NCBI GenBank assembly: GCA_017882785.1
Contig: JADGOV010000014.1
Span: 1 to 44,810 of the forward strand
Direction: 5' to 3'
DNA length: 44,810 nucleotides
Source: Frankiaceae bacterium
Lineage (GTDB): Bacteria > Actinomycetota > Actinomycetes > JADGOV01
Shown here: positions 8,132-16,804 of the stretch, piece after piece
How positions within the stretch are numbered: the first letter of the stretch is position 1
Layout: each line of letters opens with the position of its first letter
The notes under the pieces: model-generated
The model's input: the letters and a program-made list of their open reading frames with translations, nothing else
Database searches by the model: none
Told to the model about the DNA's origin: nothing
Program-made: the position numbers and the translations under genes

Positions 8132-8506
8132 ATGGAGGAGAACTCGGCTCGAGAGGTCGTTGACGCGCTGCGTCAGCGGGGCGTGAACGCCCAGATGGCC
8201 AAGCCCGGCGTCTACCAGTTCGGCGTGCGGGTGGCGTTGCCGGATGGGCGGGAGGCGATCTGGGACTCCGACGGGGCCGCCGGTCTCGAGGCCCAGGTGC
8301 TACGCAACGGGGTGCTCGTCGGCTTCATGCCGGTCATCGAGGGCTCAGAAACCTACGACCGTGACCAGGTGGTCGATGCCATAGCGCGCACCGACTACGA
8401 CAAGCCGGTCGCCCGCAGTTCACCGAAACCGGCACCGGTCACTGCGCCGCTTCCGCCGGAGGGCGGCGTCTTCCGTCGATTCATCGACGGGTTCCGCTAC
8501 CGCTGA
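8132..8506 (+). CDS. Conserved hypothetical protein, 124 aa
   Basis: I do not recognise a named family. The protein has a compact alpha/beta N-terminal part (EEN to about residue 90) that alternates acidic helices and short strands, with a VYQFGVRVALPDGREAIWDSD strand-turn-strand segment, then a Pro/Lys-rich linker (PVARSSPKPAPVTAPLPPE) and a short basic aromatic tail ending FIDGFRYR. No signal peptide, membrane segment or cysteine is present, so it is probably cytoplasmic. It is divergent from the DEDD/GIY-YIG nuclease gene and convergent with the next gene. The ATG at 8132 was chosen because it follows a -10-like element at leaderless distance and the frame upstream is not protein-like. Confidence 0.7.
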   Translation: MEENSAREVVDALRQRGVNAQMAKPGVYQFGVRVALPDGREAIWDSDGAAGLEAQVLRNGVLVGFMPVIEGSETYDRDQVVDAIARTDYDKPVARSSPKPAPVTAPLPPEGGVFRRFIDGFRYR

Positions 8507-8521
8507 GCTGAGCTCGGCTGA

Positions 8522-8872
8522 TCAGTAGCCGCGCCGCGTCAGCTGCGTCCGGTCGTAGCCGGACACGGAGCGCCGGCTGCGCCCGGCGGCCACCGCGACG
8601 AGAACGGCCGCCATGCCCACCTGCAGCAGGAGGGTGAGGAAACCGCCGACGCTCAGGGCCCGCCCGAGCAGCGTGCCGATCACCGACCCGCCGATGCCGA
8701 CCAGGACCGTCATGACGAACCCGATGCGCTGGGATCCGGGCACCACGAGGCGCCCCAGAGCACCCACCACGAGACCGGAGACGATCATGCTGATCAGCAT
8801 CCAGAAGGCCACGCCGACCAGCGGCAGCACGACGAGGAGCACGAGGAGCGCGACCAGCACGTAAAGCACCAT
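8522..8872 (-). CDS. GlsB/YeaQ/YmgE family membrane protein
   Basis: This 116-residue protein has three predicted membrane helices (about 3-22, 28-60 and 68-95) and the small-residue patterns typical of transglycosylase-associated GlsB/YeaQ proteins, such as IVSGLVVGALGRLVVPG and VGIGGSVIGTLLGRAL. The C-terminal 20 residues are basic and hydrophilic. The family is small stress-linked integral membrane proteins; despite its name no enzyme activity is established. The ATG at 8872 follows a TAGACT element by 6 nt. Confidence 0.82.
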   Translation of the reverse strand: MVLYVLVALLVLLVVLPLVGVAFWMLISMIVSGLVVGALGRLVVPGSQRIGFVMTVLVGIGGSVIGTLLGRALSVGGFLTLLLQVGMAAVLVAVAAGRSRRSVSGYDRTQLTRRGY

Positions 8873-8876
8873 GCGT

Positions 8877-9806
8877 TCAGTCTAGGACTGTCCCGACTGC
8901 TTGCCCCGTGCCTGATTCCGAGGAGTGGACGGCCTCGCGGATCGCGGCGCCAACGGCCCGGGCGCCGTGGTCGGACAACAGCACCGTGTAGTGATTGACG
9001 TCCGGGACCGTCTCCCAGACCAGCCCGGGCAGGCGGGATGTGGCGGCCTCCAGCGCTGGCTCAGGGTAGAGGCCCGGCGGCTCGTTCTGCAGGCCGAGCG
9101 GTGCCCGCAGCAGCCTCAGCGAGGCGCCACCCACCGCCGCGACCGCCTCCTGGAACGGTGCGCCGACCAGCTGGTCCCGGGAGTCGGCCGACACCGCCTC
9201 GGCACTGACCCGGCTTCGCAGGTACGGTTCGCTCCCGGTCAGGTCGTAGTCGACGTAGGCCTCCACGGCCGGTGTCCACTTCCCGACGAAGGCCGGATGC
9301 ACCCGCCAGAAGTCGCAGTAGGCCGACCGAGCCGGAAAGGTCGCGGACAGCCTGGCCAGCGCCGGGCCGAGGATCGCCTCGGTGATCCGGTCCACCGCTA
9401 CGTCAGGTGGCACCGGCAGCGGCACCCCGCCGTCGACGAGCAGCAGGCCACCGGTCCGGGATGGATGCCGGTGTCCGAACACGAGTGCGACGAATCCGCC
9501 CATCGAGTGGCCGACGACCACCGGCCGCTCGACGTCGAGGGCGTCCAGGATCCTGGCGAGGTCATCGGCGTGCTGCGCCATCCCGTACGGGCCGGGCAGT
9601 CGGGCGCTGTGTCCCCGCCCGCGCAGATCCGGCGCGATGACCCGGTAGCCCGGGCAGTGCTCGGCGACCGGACGCCAGGCCATGAGGGAGGCGGTGATCC
9701 CATGCACCGCCAGGACAGCGGGGGCGTCGGGTCGCTCACCCTCGGTGATGCCCACCCGGAGCGTGCCGTCCTCGGTGGCCACGTCGACGGCCCGCCAGTC
9801 GCGCAT
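8877..9806 (-). CDS. Alpha/beta hydrolase
   Basis: This 309-residue protein has the alpha/beta-hydrolase fold. Visible are the oxyanion segment AVHGITASLMAW near residue 33, the nucleophile elbow GHSMGGF with Ser101, and a C-terminal PDVNHYTVLL with the probable catalytic His near 267. The acid residue is not assigned with confidence. There is no signal peptide, so it is cytoplasmic; the substrate is unknown, and the epoxide-hydrolase/haloperoxidase-like cap cannot be resolved by eye. The start at 9806 follows an AGGAGG ribosome-binding site; the much longer open frame upstream is antisense to the PQQ dehydrogenase gene and is not coding. Its stop codon overlaps the -10 element of the next gene. 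Confidence 0.88.
   Translation of the reverse strand: MRDWRAVDVATEDGTLRVGITEGERPDAPAVLAVHGITASLMAWRPVAEHCPGYRVIAPDLRGRGHSARLPGPYGMAQHADDLARILDALDVERPVVVGHSMGGFVALVFGHRHPSRTGGLLLVDGGVPLPVPPDVAVDRITEAILGPALARLSATFPARSAYCDFWRVHPAFVGKWTPAVEAYVDYDLTGSEPYLRSRVSAEAVSADSRDQLVGAPFQEAVAAVGGASLRLLRAPLGLQNEPPGLYPEPALEAATSRLPGLVWETVPDVNHYTVLLSDHGARAVGAAIREAVHSSESGTGQAVGTVLD
8879..8884 (-). promoter_or_regulatory. Putative -10 element for the GlsB-like gene
   Basis: TAGACT on the minus strand, 6 nt before the ATG at 8872. Its TAG is at the same time the stop codon of the upstream hydrolase gene. Confidence 0.45.
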
Positions 9807-9890
9807 GGGACCTCCTCGGATCGATTCCGACGGTAGCCGCTTGCTGTGCGCTGCGGCTGAGCCGCGGCCGACCAGGGGCATGCTGGAAGC

Positions 9891-11027
9891 GTGGTGGGCA
9901 GCGCGTCGCGGGTCCGGCGCTGGGGTGTCCTGGTCGCCGTCCTCGCGCTGGGCGGGTGCTCGACGGCCGACTCCGATGCCGCCCGGCCGGCGCCGACGTT
10001 GCCGCACAATTCGACGTCGTCCGCGCCCGCGCGGTCCATCCAACCGGCGGCGGGCAATCCGTGGGGCGCCGTGCCGGCTGCCGGCGAGGTTGTGGCCAGG
10101 GGGCTGCAGGTGGGCTGGGGGCTGGCGTTCCTGCCCGACGGCAGCGCGCTGGTCAGCGAGCGGGACACCGGCCGGATCCTGCGGCTGCGGCCTCACATGG
10201 CCCCGGCTGAGGTGGCCAGGCTGCCGGTCGCCGCCGACGGCGAGGGCGGTCTGCTCGGCATCGCGGTGGCTCCCACCTACGCCCGCGACCACCTCATCTA
10301 CGCCTACTACACCTCCGCGACGGACAATCGGATCGTGCGCCTTGTGCCCGGCGGCGCGTCGGCAGCCGTCCTGGCCGGCATCCCGAAGAACTCCTTCCAC
10401 GACGGCGGCCGGATCGCCTTCGGCCCGGACGGCATGCTCTACGCCGCCACCGGCGACGCGGGGGATCGGCCGCACGCGCAGGATCCGGCGTCGCTGAGCG
10501 GGAAGATCCTGCGCCTGCGACCCGACGGCCGCGTACCCGCAGACAACCCGACCCCAGGATCGCCGGTGTGGAGTCTCGGGCACCGCAACGTGCAGGGACT
10601 GGCCTGGGACGTACGCGGCAGGCTGTACGCGACGGAGTTCGGCCAGAACCGGTTCGACGAGGTGAACCTCATCCGCAAGGGCGCCAATTACGGCTGGCCG
10701 GAGGTGGAGGGCGGCGGCGGAGCGCCGCGGTACGTGGACCCGCTCCTCACCTGGTCGCCGGCCGACGCCTCCCCGAGTGGGGCTGCCTTCGCCGGCGGCT
10801 ACCTGTTCGTGGCGGCGCTGCGAGGGGAGCGGCTGTGGCAGATCCGGTTCGACAGCGCCGGCGGCGCGCCGCAGGCCCGCGGGTTGTTCCTCGGCCGCTA
10901 CGGGCGGCTGCGTACGGTCGCGGCCGGTCCTGACGGCGGGCTGTGGCTGGTGACGAGCAACCGCGACGGGCGAGGCGACCCCCGACCCGGCGATGACAAG
11001 GTGATCCGGATACCGGTGCCGGGGTAG
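9891..11027 (+). CDS. PQQ-dependent sugar dehydrogenase-like lipoprotein (glucose/sorbosone dehydrogenase family)
   Basis: This 378-residue protein starts with a basic n-region, a hydrophobic stretch and a lipobox ending in Cys23 (LALGGC), so it should be a lipoprotein on the outer face of the membrane. The rest is a six-bladed beta-propeller of the soluble glucose/sorbosone dehydrogenase type, with LPDGSALVSERDTGRI, GEGGLLGIAVAP, FHDGGRIAFGPDG, LYAATGDAGD and SLGHRNVQGLAWD, the last containing the conserved histidine region. Members oxidise aldoses with PQQ bound through the propeller centre; the true substrate is unknown. It starts at GTG 9891 and stands alone, divergent from the hydrolase gene. 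Confidence 0.9.
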   Translation: MVGSASRVRRWGVLVAVLALGGCSTADSDAARPAPTLPHNSTSSAPARSIQPAAGNPWGAVPAAGEVVARGLQVGWGLAFLPDGSALVSERDTGRILRLRPHMAPAEVARLPVAADGEGGLLGIAVAPTYARDHLIYAYYTSATDNRIVRLVPGGASAAVLAGIPKNSFHDGGRIAFGPDGMLYAATGDAGDRPHAQDPASLSGKILRLRPDGRVPADNPTPGSPVWSLGHRNVQGLAWDVRGRLYATEFGQNRFDEVNLIRKGANYGWPEVEGGGGAPRYVDPLLTWSPADASPSGAAFAGGYLFVAALRGERLWQIRFDSAGGAPQARGLFLGRYGRLRTVAAGPDGGLWLVTSNRDGRGDPRPGDDKVIRIPVPG

Positions 11028-11197
11028 GAGCGGCCTCCGCCGCCCGCTCGCGCTGCCACCCTGCCCCGGGCCCGCCGATCATGCGAGAACGAACGTATGG
11101 ACGGGCCGAGGAAGGTGTATCGGAGCATGATCGGTGTGGTCAGGGCGGGGGCGCCGCTGGCGGCCACGCATTCGAGCATGATCGGCGCGGCACCTGG
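11028..11197. repeat. Convergent spacer with three copies of GCATGATCGG
   Basis: The 170-base gap between the convergent dehydrogenase and nadC genes contains the 10-mer GCATGATCGG three times: inverted at 11075-11084, direct at 11125-11134 and direct at 11176-11185. The matches extend loosely (YGNGG follows). Copies 1 and 2 can pair to form a long-looped hairpin. No ORF or ordinary tight terminator hairpin is seen. Confidence 0.6.
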
Positions 11198-12109
11198 TCA
11201 GCCCGACTCCAGGTCGAGGCCGAAGTCCAGGGCAGGCGCACTGTGCGTGAGCGCGCCGATGGCCAGGTAGTCGACGCCGGTGTCGGCGACCGCTCGGGCT
11301 TCCGCCAGGGTCAACCCACCGCTGGCCTCGAGCAGCACCGGGCCGGCACTACCGGCCCGGCCCGCCGCCCGCGCCGCATCCACCGCCGCCCGCAGGGCAT
11401 CGGGCGTCATGTTGTCCAACAGGATCAGGTCCGCGCCGGCCGCGACAGCCTCCCGGACCTGCTCCACGGTGTCGCACTCGACTTCGATGGGAAGTGTCGG
11501 GCCGCGGTCGCGGACCGCGGCGAAAGCCGCTCCGACCCCGCCGGCGGCGACGACGTGGTTGTCCTTGACCAGGGCCGCGTCGCTCAGGCTCATCCGGTGG
11601 TTGACGCCGCCCCCGCAGCGCACCGCGTACTTCTGCAGGAGCCGCAGGCCTGGCACGGTCTTGCGGGTGTCCCGGATCTGCGCATCGGTACCGGCGACCG
11701 CGTCGACCCAGCTCCTGGTGGCCGTGGCTACTCCGGAGAGCTGGCAGAGGAAGTTCAACGCGGTGCGCTCGGCGGTGAGCAGGGTGGTGGTCGCCCCGCG
11801 CGCGATGAGTACGGTCTCACCGGGCACCACGCGGTCGCCGTCGCGGGCCGCCAACTCGACGTCCACCGCCTCGGCCCCGACCAAGGTCGCGTACCCATCC
11901 AGTACCGCGACCACGACCGGCAGGCCGGCGACGACCCCCATTTCCCGAGCCACGAAACGGGCCACCCCGCGATGGTGCGCGGGGACGGTGGCCGCGGTGG
12001 TGACGTCCTCGCCGCCGGCCAGGTCCTCCGCGAGGGCTCGTCCTACGACGTCCGCCACCGTCGCCGAGTCCAGCCCGACATCGCTCAGCAACCGTGGCGA
12101 CACACTCAC
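11198..12109 (-). CDS. nadC: Nicotinate-nucleotide pyrophosphorylase, carboxylating (NadC)
   Basis: This 303-residue enzyme converts quinolinate and PRPP to nicotinate mononucleotide, the third step of de novo NAD synthesis. Family motifs are clear: TAERTALNFLCQLSGVAT, DTRKTVPGLR, KYAVRCGGGVNHR, LVKDNHV, EVECDT and LLDNM. The start is GTG at 12109, giving a GTGA overlap with the nadB stop. It is the last gene of the nadA-nadB-nadC operon and is convergent with the sugar dehydrogenase gene. Confidence 0.97.
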   Translation of the reverse strand: MSVSPRLLSDVGLDSATVADVVGRALAEDLAGGEDVTTAATVPAHHRGVARFVAREMGVVAGLPVVVAVLDGYATLVGAEAVDVELAARDGDRVVPGETVLIARGATTTLLTAERTALNFLCQLSGVATATRSWVDAVAGTDAQIRDTRKTVPGLRLLQKYAVRCGGGVNHRMSLSDAALVKDNHVVAAGGVGAAFAAVRDRGPTLPIEVECDTVEQVREAVAAGADLILLDNMTPDALRAAVDAARAAGRAGSAGPVLLEASGGLTLAEARAVADTGVDYLAIGALTHSAPALDFGLDLESG

Positions 12110-13749
12110 GCAGCCGCCCGCCAGGCCCGGCAGAAGTCGAGATCAATGGCCCCTCCGGCGCCGAGGGCTCCGACCAGGTGGCCCTGCCATGCCGGCGAGG
12201 TACGCGGGGCGTCCTGTCGCCAATGGCAGCCGCGGCTCTCGGCGCGTCGGGCGGCGGCGGCGACCAGCGCTGTGCCCACCGTCAGCAGGTTTGTCGCCTC
12301 CCAGGCCGCCTGACGTGCGCCGCGTTGCGGGATCAAGGTCTCGGCCCGGCCGGCGACCGTGGACAGCTGCTGGCCGGCCCACGCCAGCCCGCTTCCGGTC
12401 CGCAGCACGCCCGCCCCGGCCCCGACGGCGTCGACGATGGCGTCCCGGAGCGTCCCCGGCACGACCGCTCCCGAGGTGAGGTCGGCCGGCGGTTGCCGCA
12501 ACACCGGCAGCTCCAGGGCCAACGCCGTGCCGATCCGCGTGCCGTACACCAACCCTTCGAGCAGGCTGTTGGAGGCCAGGCGGTTCGCGCCGTGGACGCC
12601 GACGAAAGCGGTCTCGCCCGCGGCGTAGAGCCCCGGGAGTGAGGAGCAGCCCCAGAAGTCGGTGCAGACCCCGCCGCTGGCGTAGTGCGCGGCGGGGGCC
12701 ACCGGGATGGGCTCGAGAACCGGGTCGACGCCTGCCGCCCGGCACCCCGCCAGCACCGTCGGAAAGCGCCGCTCGAGCAGCGCGGCATCCAGGCCGGTGG
12801 CATCCAGCCAGAGGTGCTCGCCCCCGGCCTGCGCCATCCGAGCGGTCATGGCCTTGGTCACCACGTCCCGCGGCGCGAGATCGCCGAGCGGATGGACCCC
12901 GGTCATCACCCGTGAGCCGGCGGCGTCGACGAGGACCGCGCCCTCGCCGCGGATCGCCTCGGTGACGAGCAGCCGTTGGCCGAGCACGTCCCCGGGCTGC
13001 CAGAACACGGTGGGGTGGAACTGGACGAACTCCAGGTCCGCCACCGTGGCGCCGGCCCGCAATCCCAGCGCCAGCCCGTCACCGGTCGCGACCGGGGGGT
13101 TGGTCGTGCTGGGGAAGATCTGTCCGAGACCGCCGGTGGCGAGCACAACGGCCCGGCCGGTGACCGTTCCCACGGTGCCGTCCGCCGCAGCCACCACGAG
13201 CCCGACCGCCTGCCTCGTCGGCCGCTGGGCCACCAGGACGTCGAGGGCGAAGACATGGGTCAGGATCTCGATACGCGGGTCGGCCAGCACCGCCGCGGCC
13301 AGCGCACGGTGCACCTCACGGCCGGTGGCGTCACCGCCGGCGTGCACGATGCGATTGCGCCCGTGACCGCCTTCCCGGGTCAGCGCCAATTGCTCCCCGT
13401 CGCGGTCGAAGGCGGCCCCGAGTCGGGCCAACTCCTGCAGCCGCGCCGGTCCCTCAGTGACGAGGATGTCCACCGCCGCGTCGTCGCAGAGTCCGGCGCC
13501 GGCGGTGACGGTGTCCTTGTGGTGCAGATGCGGCGAGTCGCCCTCGCCCAACGCGCCGGCGATGCCGCCCTGCGCCCATACGGTGGCGCTGTCGGTGAAC
13601 CCACCCTTGGTGATCAGCAGGACGCGACGGGTCGCCGCCGCCGCAAGCGCGGTGGACAGTCCGGCAACGCCCGAGCCGACGACGATGACGTCGGCGCTGC
13701 GGGTCCAGGTCGGCGAGGGGGCCGCGAGCGCCAGCGGCAACCCGGTCAT
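12106..13749 (-). CDS. nadB: L-aspartate oxidase (NadB)
   Basis: This 547-residue flavoprotein oxidises L-aspartate to iminoaspartate, the first step of de novo NAD synthesis. It begins with an FAD dinucleotide fold ([20 protein letters not shown] at about 23-42), followed by [19 protein letters not shown] and the HTGG-type substrate region, read here as [19 protein letters not shown]. Later, [17 protein letters not shown] and [19 protein letters not shown] are characteristic of the succinate dehydrogenase/aspartate oxidase family. It overlaps nadA by ATGA at 13746-13749 and nadC by GTGA, so the three genes are coupled. Confidence 0.97.
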   Translation of the reverse strand: MTGLPLALAAPSPTWTRSADVIVVGSGVAGLSTALAAAATRRVLLITKGGFTDSATVWAQGGIAGALGEGDSPHLHHKDTVTAGAGLCDDAAVDILVTEGPARLQELARLGAAFDRDGEQLALTREGGHGRNRIVHAGGDATGREVHRALAAAVLADPRIEILTHVFALDVLVAQRPTRQAVGLVVAAADGTVGTVTGRAVVLATGGLGQIFPSTTNPPVATGDGLALGLRAGATVADLEFVQFHPTVFWQPGDVLGQRLLVTEAIRGEGAVLVDAAGSRVMTGVHPLGDLAPRDVVTKAMTARMAQAGGEHLWLDATGLDAALLERRFPTVLAGCRAAGVDPVLEPIPVAPAAHYASGGVCTDFWGCSSLPGLYAAGETAFVGVHGANRLASNSLLEGLVYGTRIGTALALELPVLRQPPADLTSGAVVPGTLRDAIVDAVGAGAGVLRTGSGLAWAGQQLSTVAGRAETLIPQRGARQAAWEATNLLTVGTALVAAAARRAESRGCHWRQDAPRTSPAWQGHLVGALGAGGAIDLDFCRAWRAAA

Positions 13750-14762
13750 TCCCCACCCCGGCTCGGTGAGCCGATCTCGATCATCCGGCGCACGGCGGTG
13801 GCGGCGCGTCGGGCGACGTCGGGGGCGACGGATATCTCGGTGGTGCCGTCCCGCAGGCTGCGGAGCAGGCTTGTCGGGGTGGTCATCTTCATGTACCGGC
13901 AGACGGCGGAGGGGTTGACCGCCTCGAAGTGGGTGGAGCTGTTGAGCGAGCGCAACTGGTGCAGGATGCCCGTCTCGGTGGCGACGAGGACGTGCGGGGC
14001 AGTGGTCGTCTTGGCGTACTCGACCATGCCGCCGGTGGACAGCACCTGGGTTCGGTCCGCGGGCAGGTCACCGGTGGAGGCGAGGTAGAGCGCCGCCGTC
14101 GTGCAGCCGCATTCCGGATGGACGAGGATCGCGGCGTCGGGGTCGGCGGCGACCCGGGCCCGCAGGTCGGCCGGGCTGATCGTGGCGTGCACGTGGCACT
14201 CGCCGAGCCAGACGTGCATGTCACGGCCGGTGACCCGCCGCACGTGCGCGCCGAGGAACTGGTCGGGCAGGAAGAGGATCTCCCGGTCGCCCGGCACGGA
14301 GCGGACCACGTCGGCGGCGTTGGAGGACGTACAGCAGATGTCGGACTCGGCCTTCACCTCGGCCGAGGTGTTGACGTAGGCGACGACGACCGCGCCAGGA
14401 TGCTCCGCCTTCCAGGCCCGCAGCTGGTCGGCGTCGATCGTGTCCGCGAGCGAGCAGCCGGCCTCCGGTTCGGGCAGTAGCACGGTCTTGTCCGGCGCAA
14501 GGATCTTCGCGGTCTCGGCCATGAACCGCACGCCGCAGAACACGATGACCTCGGCGTCGCTGGCAGCCGCCACCCGGGAGAGCGCGAGGCTGTCACCGAC
14601 GTGGTCCGCGACGTCCTGGACCTCCGGTGGCACGTAGTTGTGGGCCAGCACCACCGCGTGGCGGCGGATGGCCAAACGGCGCACCTCGTCCTGCCACCTT
14701 GGCATCAGGTCGCTGTCCTCGGATGTCGTCGTGTGCCCAACGGCGCTGGCGAGCACGGTCAT
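13746..14762 (-). CDS. nadA: Quinolinate synthase (NadA)
   Basis: This 338-residue [4Fe-4S] enzyme condenses iminoaspartate with dihydroxyacetone phosphate to quinolinate. By comparison with E. coli NadA (C113, C200 and C297) the cluster ligands should be C103 (EAGCSLAD), C189 (LGECHVH) and C288 (NPSAVCRYM). Other motifs are [20 protein letters not shown] near the N-terminus, [13 protein letters not shown], and TGGMVEYAK. The ATG at 14762 is preceded by a GGAG ribosome-binding site. It is the first gene of nadABC, and its upstream region is shared with divergent nrtR. Confidence 0.97.
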   Translation of the reverse strand: MTVLASAVGHTTTSEDSDLMPRWQDEVRRLAIRRHAVVLAHNYVPPEVQDVADHVGDSLALSRVAAASDAEVIVFCGVRFMAETAKILAPDKTVLLPEPEAGCSLADTIDADQLRAWKAEHPGAVVVAYVNTSAEVKAESDICCTSSNAADVVRSVPGDREILFLPDQFLGAHVRRVTGRDMHVWLGECHVHATISPADLRARVAADPDAAILVHPECGCTTAALYLASTGDLPADRTQVLSTGGMVEYAKTTTAPHVLVATETGILHQLRSLNSSTHFEAVNPSAVCRYMKMTTPTSLLRSLRDGTTEISVAPDVARRAATAVRRMIEIGSPSRGGE

Positions 14763-14780
14763 CGCTCACTCCGGGAGTTT

Positions 14781-14813
14781 GAGACTGTTAGTTATTAACC
14801 GCGAGACTATAAC
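14781..14813. promoter_or_regulatory. Probable NrtR operator / divergent nadA-nrtR promoter region
   Basis: The 59-base gap between nadA and nrtR is locally AT-rich. It contains the near-palindrome GTTAGTTATTAAC at 14787-14799 (core GTTA-T-TAAC at 14791-14799), flanked by two direct copies of GAGACT at 14781-14786 and 14803-14808, 22 nt apart. TATAAC at 14808-14813 ends 8 nt before the nrtR GTG and is a good -10; read the other way, TATAGT at 14806-14811 could serve nadA. NrtR family proteins are known to bind palindromes in such gaps and release them with ADP-ribose or NAD-related ligands. The exact operator bounds are inferred. Confidence 0.65.
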
Positions 14814-14821
14814 ATGGGGGG

Positions 14822-15520
14822 GTGTCTCATCAAGCCCCGTACCCGACGTACGGCCACGAAGTGCTCGCGGTGGTCTTCCAGGTCCGAGGCGATGATCTTT
14901 GTCTGCTGCTGTGGCGCCGGACGGAGAATCCCTGTGCCGACACCTGGGCGTTGCCCGGGGGAGCGGTCGGCCCGGATGAGACCCTGGAGCAGTCGGTCCG
15001 CCGACACCTCGCGGCCAAGGTGGACGTCCGTGAGATGTCCTACCTCGAGCAGCTGCGGACGGTGAGTGACCCGCTCCGGCACCCCGGTCCGCGGCTGCTG
15101 GCTACCGCCTATCTCGGGCTCGTGCCCTCCGACCTTGATCCCGTCCTGCCGGCGGATACCGCCTGGCACCCGGTCGGCGGCACGCCGGCCACCGCCTTCG
15201 ACCACGGCGCGCTGGCCATCGCCGGCCGGGACCGGCTGCGTGCCAAGCTCTCCTACACCAATCTCGGCTACGCTCTTGCGCCTCCGCAGTTCACGATTGC
15301 CGAGCTCCGGGCGGTCTACGTCGCTGCGCTCGGCCACGACGTCTCGGCGACGAACCTGCGACGGGTCCTCCTGCGGCGGGCCGTGTTGGAGCCGACCGGT
15401 GAGATTGCCCAGCCGGACAGTGCCGGCGGTCGACCACCGGCCCGGTTCCGCTTCCGCGACCGCGGTTACCGCGTCACCGACCCGGCCGCTGTGCTCCGTC
15501 CGCCGCAGAGCCGCTCCTGA
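14822..15520 (+). CDS. nrtR: NrtR-type Nudix transcriptional regulator of NAD metabolism
   Basis: This 232-residue protein combines an N-terminal Nudix-like domain (about 10-140) with a C-terminal winged helix (about 150-225), the NrtR architecture. The Nudix box is degenerate: LPGGAVGPDETLEQSVRRHL keeps the Gly and first Glu region but reads RRHLAAKV where active hydrolases have REExxEE, so it should sense rather than cleave its ligand. The C-terminal segment LAPPQFTIAELRAVYVAALG is the family's recognition region. It is divergent from nadABC and probably represses it and itself. The start is GTG 14822; an ATG at 14814 is out of frame. Its 3' end overlaps the convergent ECF42 gene by 47 nt. 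Confidence 0.9.
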   Translation: MSHQAPYPTYGHEVLAVVFQVRGDDLCLLLWRRTENPCADTWALPGGAVGPDETLEQSVRRHLAAKVDVREMSYLEQLRTVSDPLRHPGPRLLATAYLGLVPSDLDPVLPADTAWHPVGGTPATAFDHGALAIAGRDRLRAKLSYTNLGYALAPPQFTIAELRAVYVAALGHDVSATNLRRVLLRRAVLEPTGEIAQPDSAGGRPPARFRFRDRGYRVTDPAAVLRPPQSRS

Positions 15521-16769
15521 CCGCCCGGTCCAGGCGCTGGCGCAGGAAGTCCCGCTCCGGCTGATTGCCCGCCGCGTTCAAGGCGGCCCGGTAGGCATCG
15601 GCTGCCTCGACGTGCCGGCCGAGCTGTTCCAGCAGCGCGCCGCGGGCCGAGGACAGGAGGTGGTAGTTCACCAACTCACCGGCGGCTGCGGCGTCCTCCA
15701 ATAGCGCCAAGCCGGCCGCGGGCCCGTCCACCATCGCCACGGCCACCGCTCGGTTGAGGTCAACCAGCGGGGAGGGCGCAACCGTACGGAGCACGTTGTA
15801 GAGGGCCACGATCTGTGGCCAGTCCGTCGTCTCCACCGTCGCGGCCTCATCGTGCAGCGCGGCGATGGCGGCCTGCAGGGCGTACTGCCCCGGCCGCCCA
15901 CCGCTGAGCGCCTGCACGACCAGCGTTCGGCCCTCCTCGATCTCGGCCTGGTCCCACCGGCCGCGATCCTGGTCGGCCAGCAGGACCAGCCCGCCGCTGG
16001 AATCCGTCCGGGCGGCGCGCCGGGCGTCGATGAGCAGCATCAGCGCAAGGAGGCCCGCGACCTCCCGCTCCTCGGGCAGCAACCGGAACAGGATCCGAGC
16101 CAGCCGGATCGCCTCGTCGGCCAGGTCGCCGCGGACGAGTTCGGGCCCTCGGCTGGCCGCGTAGGACTCGGTGAAGATGAGGTAGACCACGCGCAGCACC
16201 GCCGGCAACCGGTTCGGCAGTTCGACAGCGTCCGGCACGCGGTACGGGATGTGTGCCTCACGGATCTTGCGCTTGGCCCGGACCAGCCGCTGGGCCATGG
16301 TGGTCTCCGGCACGAGGAAGGCGCGGGCCACCTCGGCGGTGGACAGCCCGCCGAGGTAGCGCACCGTGAGGGCCACCTGCGCCTCGCTGCCCAACGCCGG
16401 GTGGCAGCAGGTGAAGAACAGCCGCAGCCTGTCGTCGCCGATAGCGTCGGGCTGCGGCGGCGGCGCGCTGTTCCCCTCCGCCGCGGCCCGCTCGGCCTCG
16501 ACTCGCAGCACGGCCAGCTTCGCGGCGTAGGTCTGCCGGCGGCGGAGCAGGTCGACGGCTCGACGCCGGGCGGTGGTCAAGAGCCATGCCGCCGGCCGGT
16601 CCGGTACGCCGTCCACCGGCCAGCGCTCGATGGCCGTCGCGAGGGCATCCGCGGCGACCTCCTCGGCCAGGTCGAAGTCACCGAGCCAGCGAACGAGCGT
16701 GGCGAGCAGCCGACCCCATTCCTCGCGGAAGACCGCTTCGACGGAGTCGACTGCCCGCCCGCTCGCCAC
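15474..16769 (-). CDS. ECF42-type RNA polymerase sigma factor with C-terminal extension
   Basis: This 431-residue sigma factor has an ECF core, with sigma2 at about 10-85 (FREEWGRLLATLVRWLGDFDLAEEV and RPAAWLLTTARRRAVDLLRR) and sigma4 at about 115-175 (ALTVRYLGGLSTAEVARAFL), followed by a long TPR-like C-terminal region of about 250 residues. This layout, with a DGPF/YCII gene directly upstream, defines group ECF42; these factors have no classical anti-sigma partner and rely on the extension for activity. It lies 35 nt after the DGPF gene on the same strand and is probably expressed from that gene's promoter. The ATG at 16769 is the first good start. Confidence 0.92.
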   Translation of the reverse strand: MASGRAVDSVEAVFREEWGRLLATLVRWLGDFDLAEEVAADALATAIERWPVDGVPDRPAAWLLTTARRRAVDLLRRRQTYAAKLAVLRVEAERAAAEGNSAPPPQPDAIGDDRLRLFFTCCHPALGSEAQVALTVRYLGGLSTAEVARAFLVPETTMAQRLVRAKRKIREAHIPYRVPDAVELPNRLPAVLRVVYLIFTESYAASRGPELVRGDLADEAIRLARILFRLLPEEREVAGLLALMLLIDARRAARTDSSGGLVLLADQDRGRWDQAEIEEGRTLVVQALSGGRPGQYALQAAIAALHDEAATVETTDWPQIVALYNVLRTVAPSPLVDLNRAVAVAMVDGPAAGLALLEDAAAAGELVNYHLLSSARGALLEQLGRHVEAADAYRAALNAAGNQPERDFLRQRLDRAVRSGSAADGAQRPGR

Positions 16770-16804
16770 CTTTCCCCTACGTCCCAGCCCCTACCTGCCG
16801 AGGC

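Noticed and set aside
9807-10583. N-terminal extension of the alpha/beta hydrolase upstream of 9806
   Set aside because: The extension is antisense to the PQQ-dehydrogenase gene and has no fold; a strong AGGAGG site and a normal N-terminus support the start at 9806.
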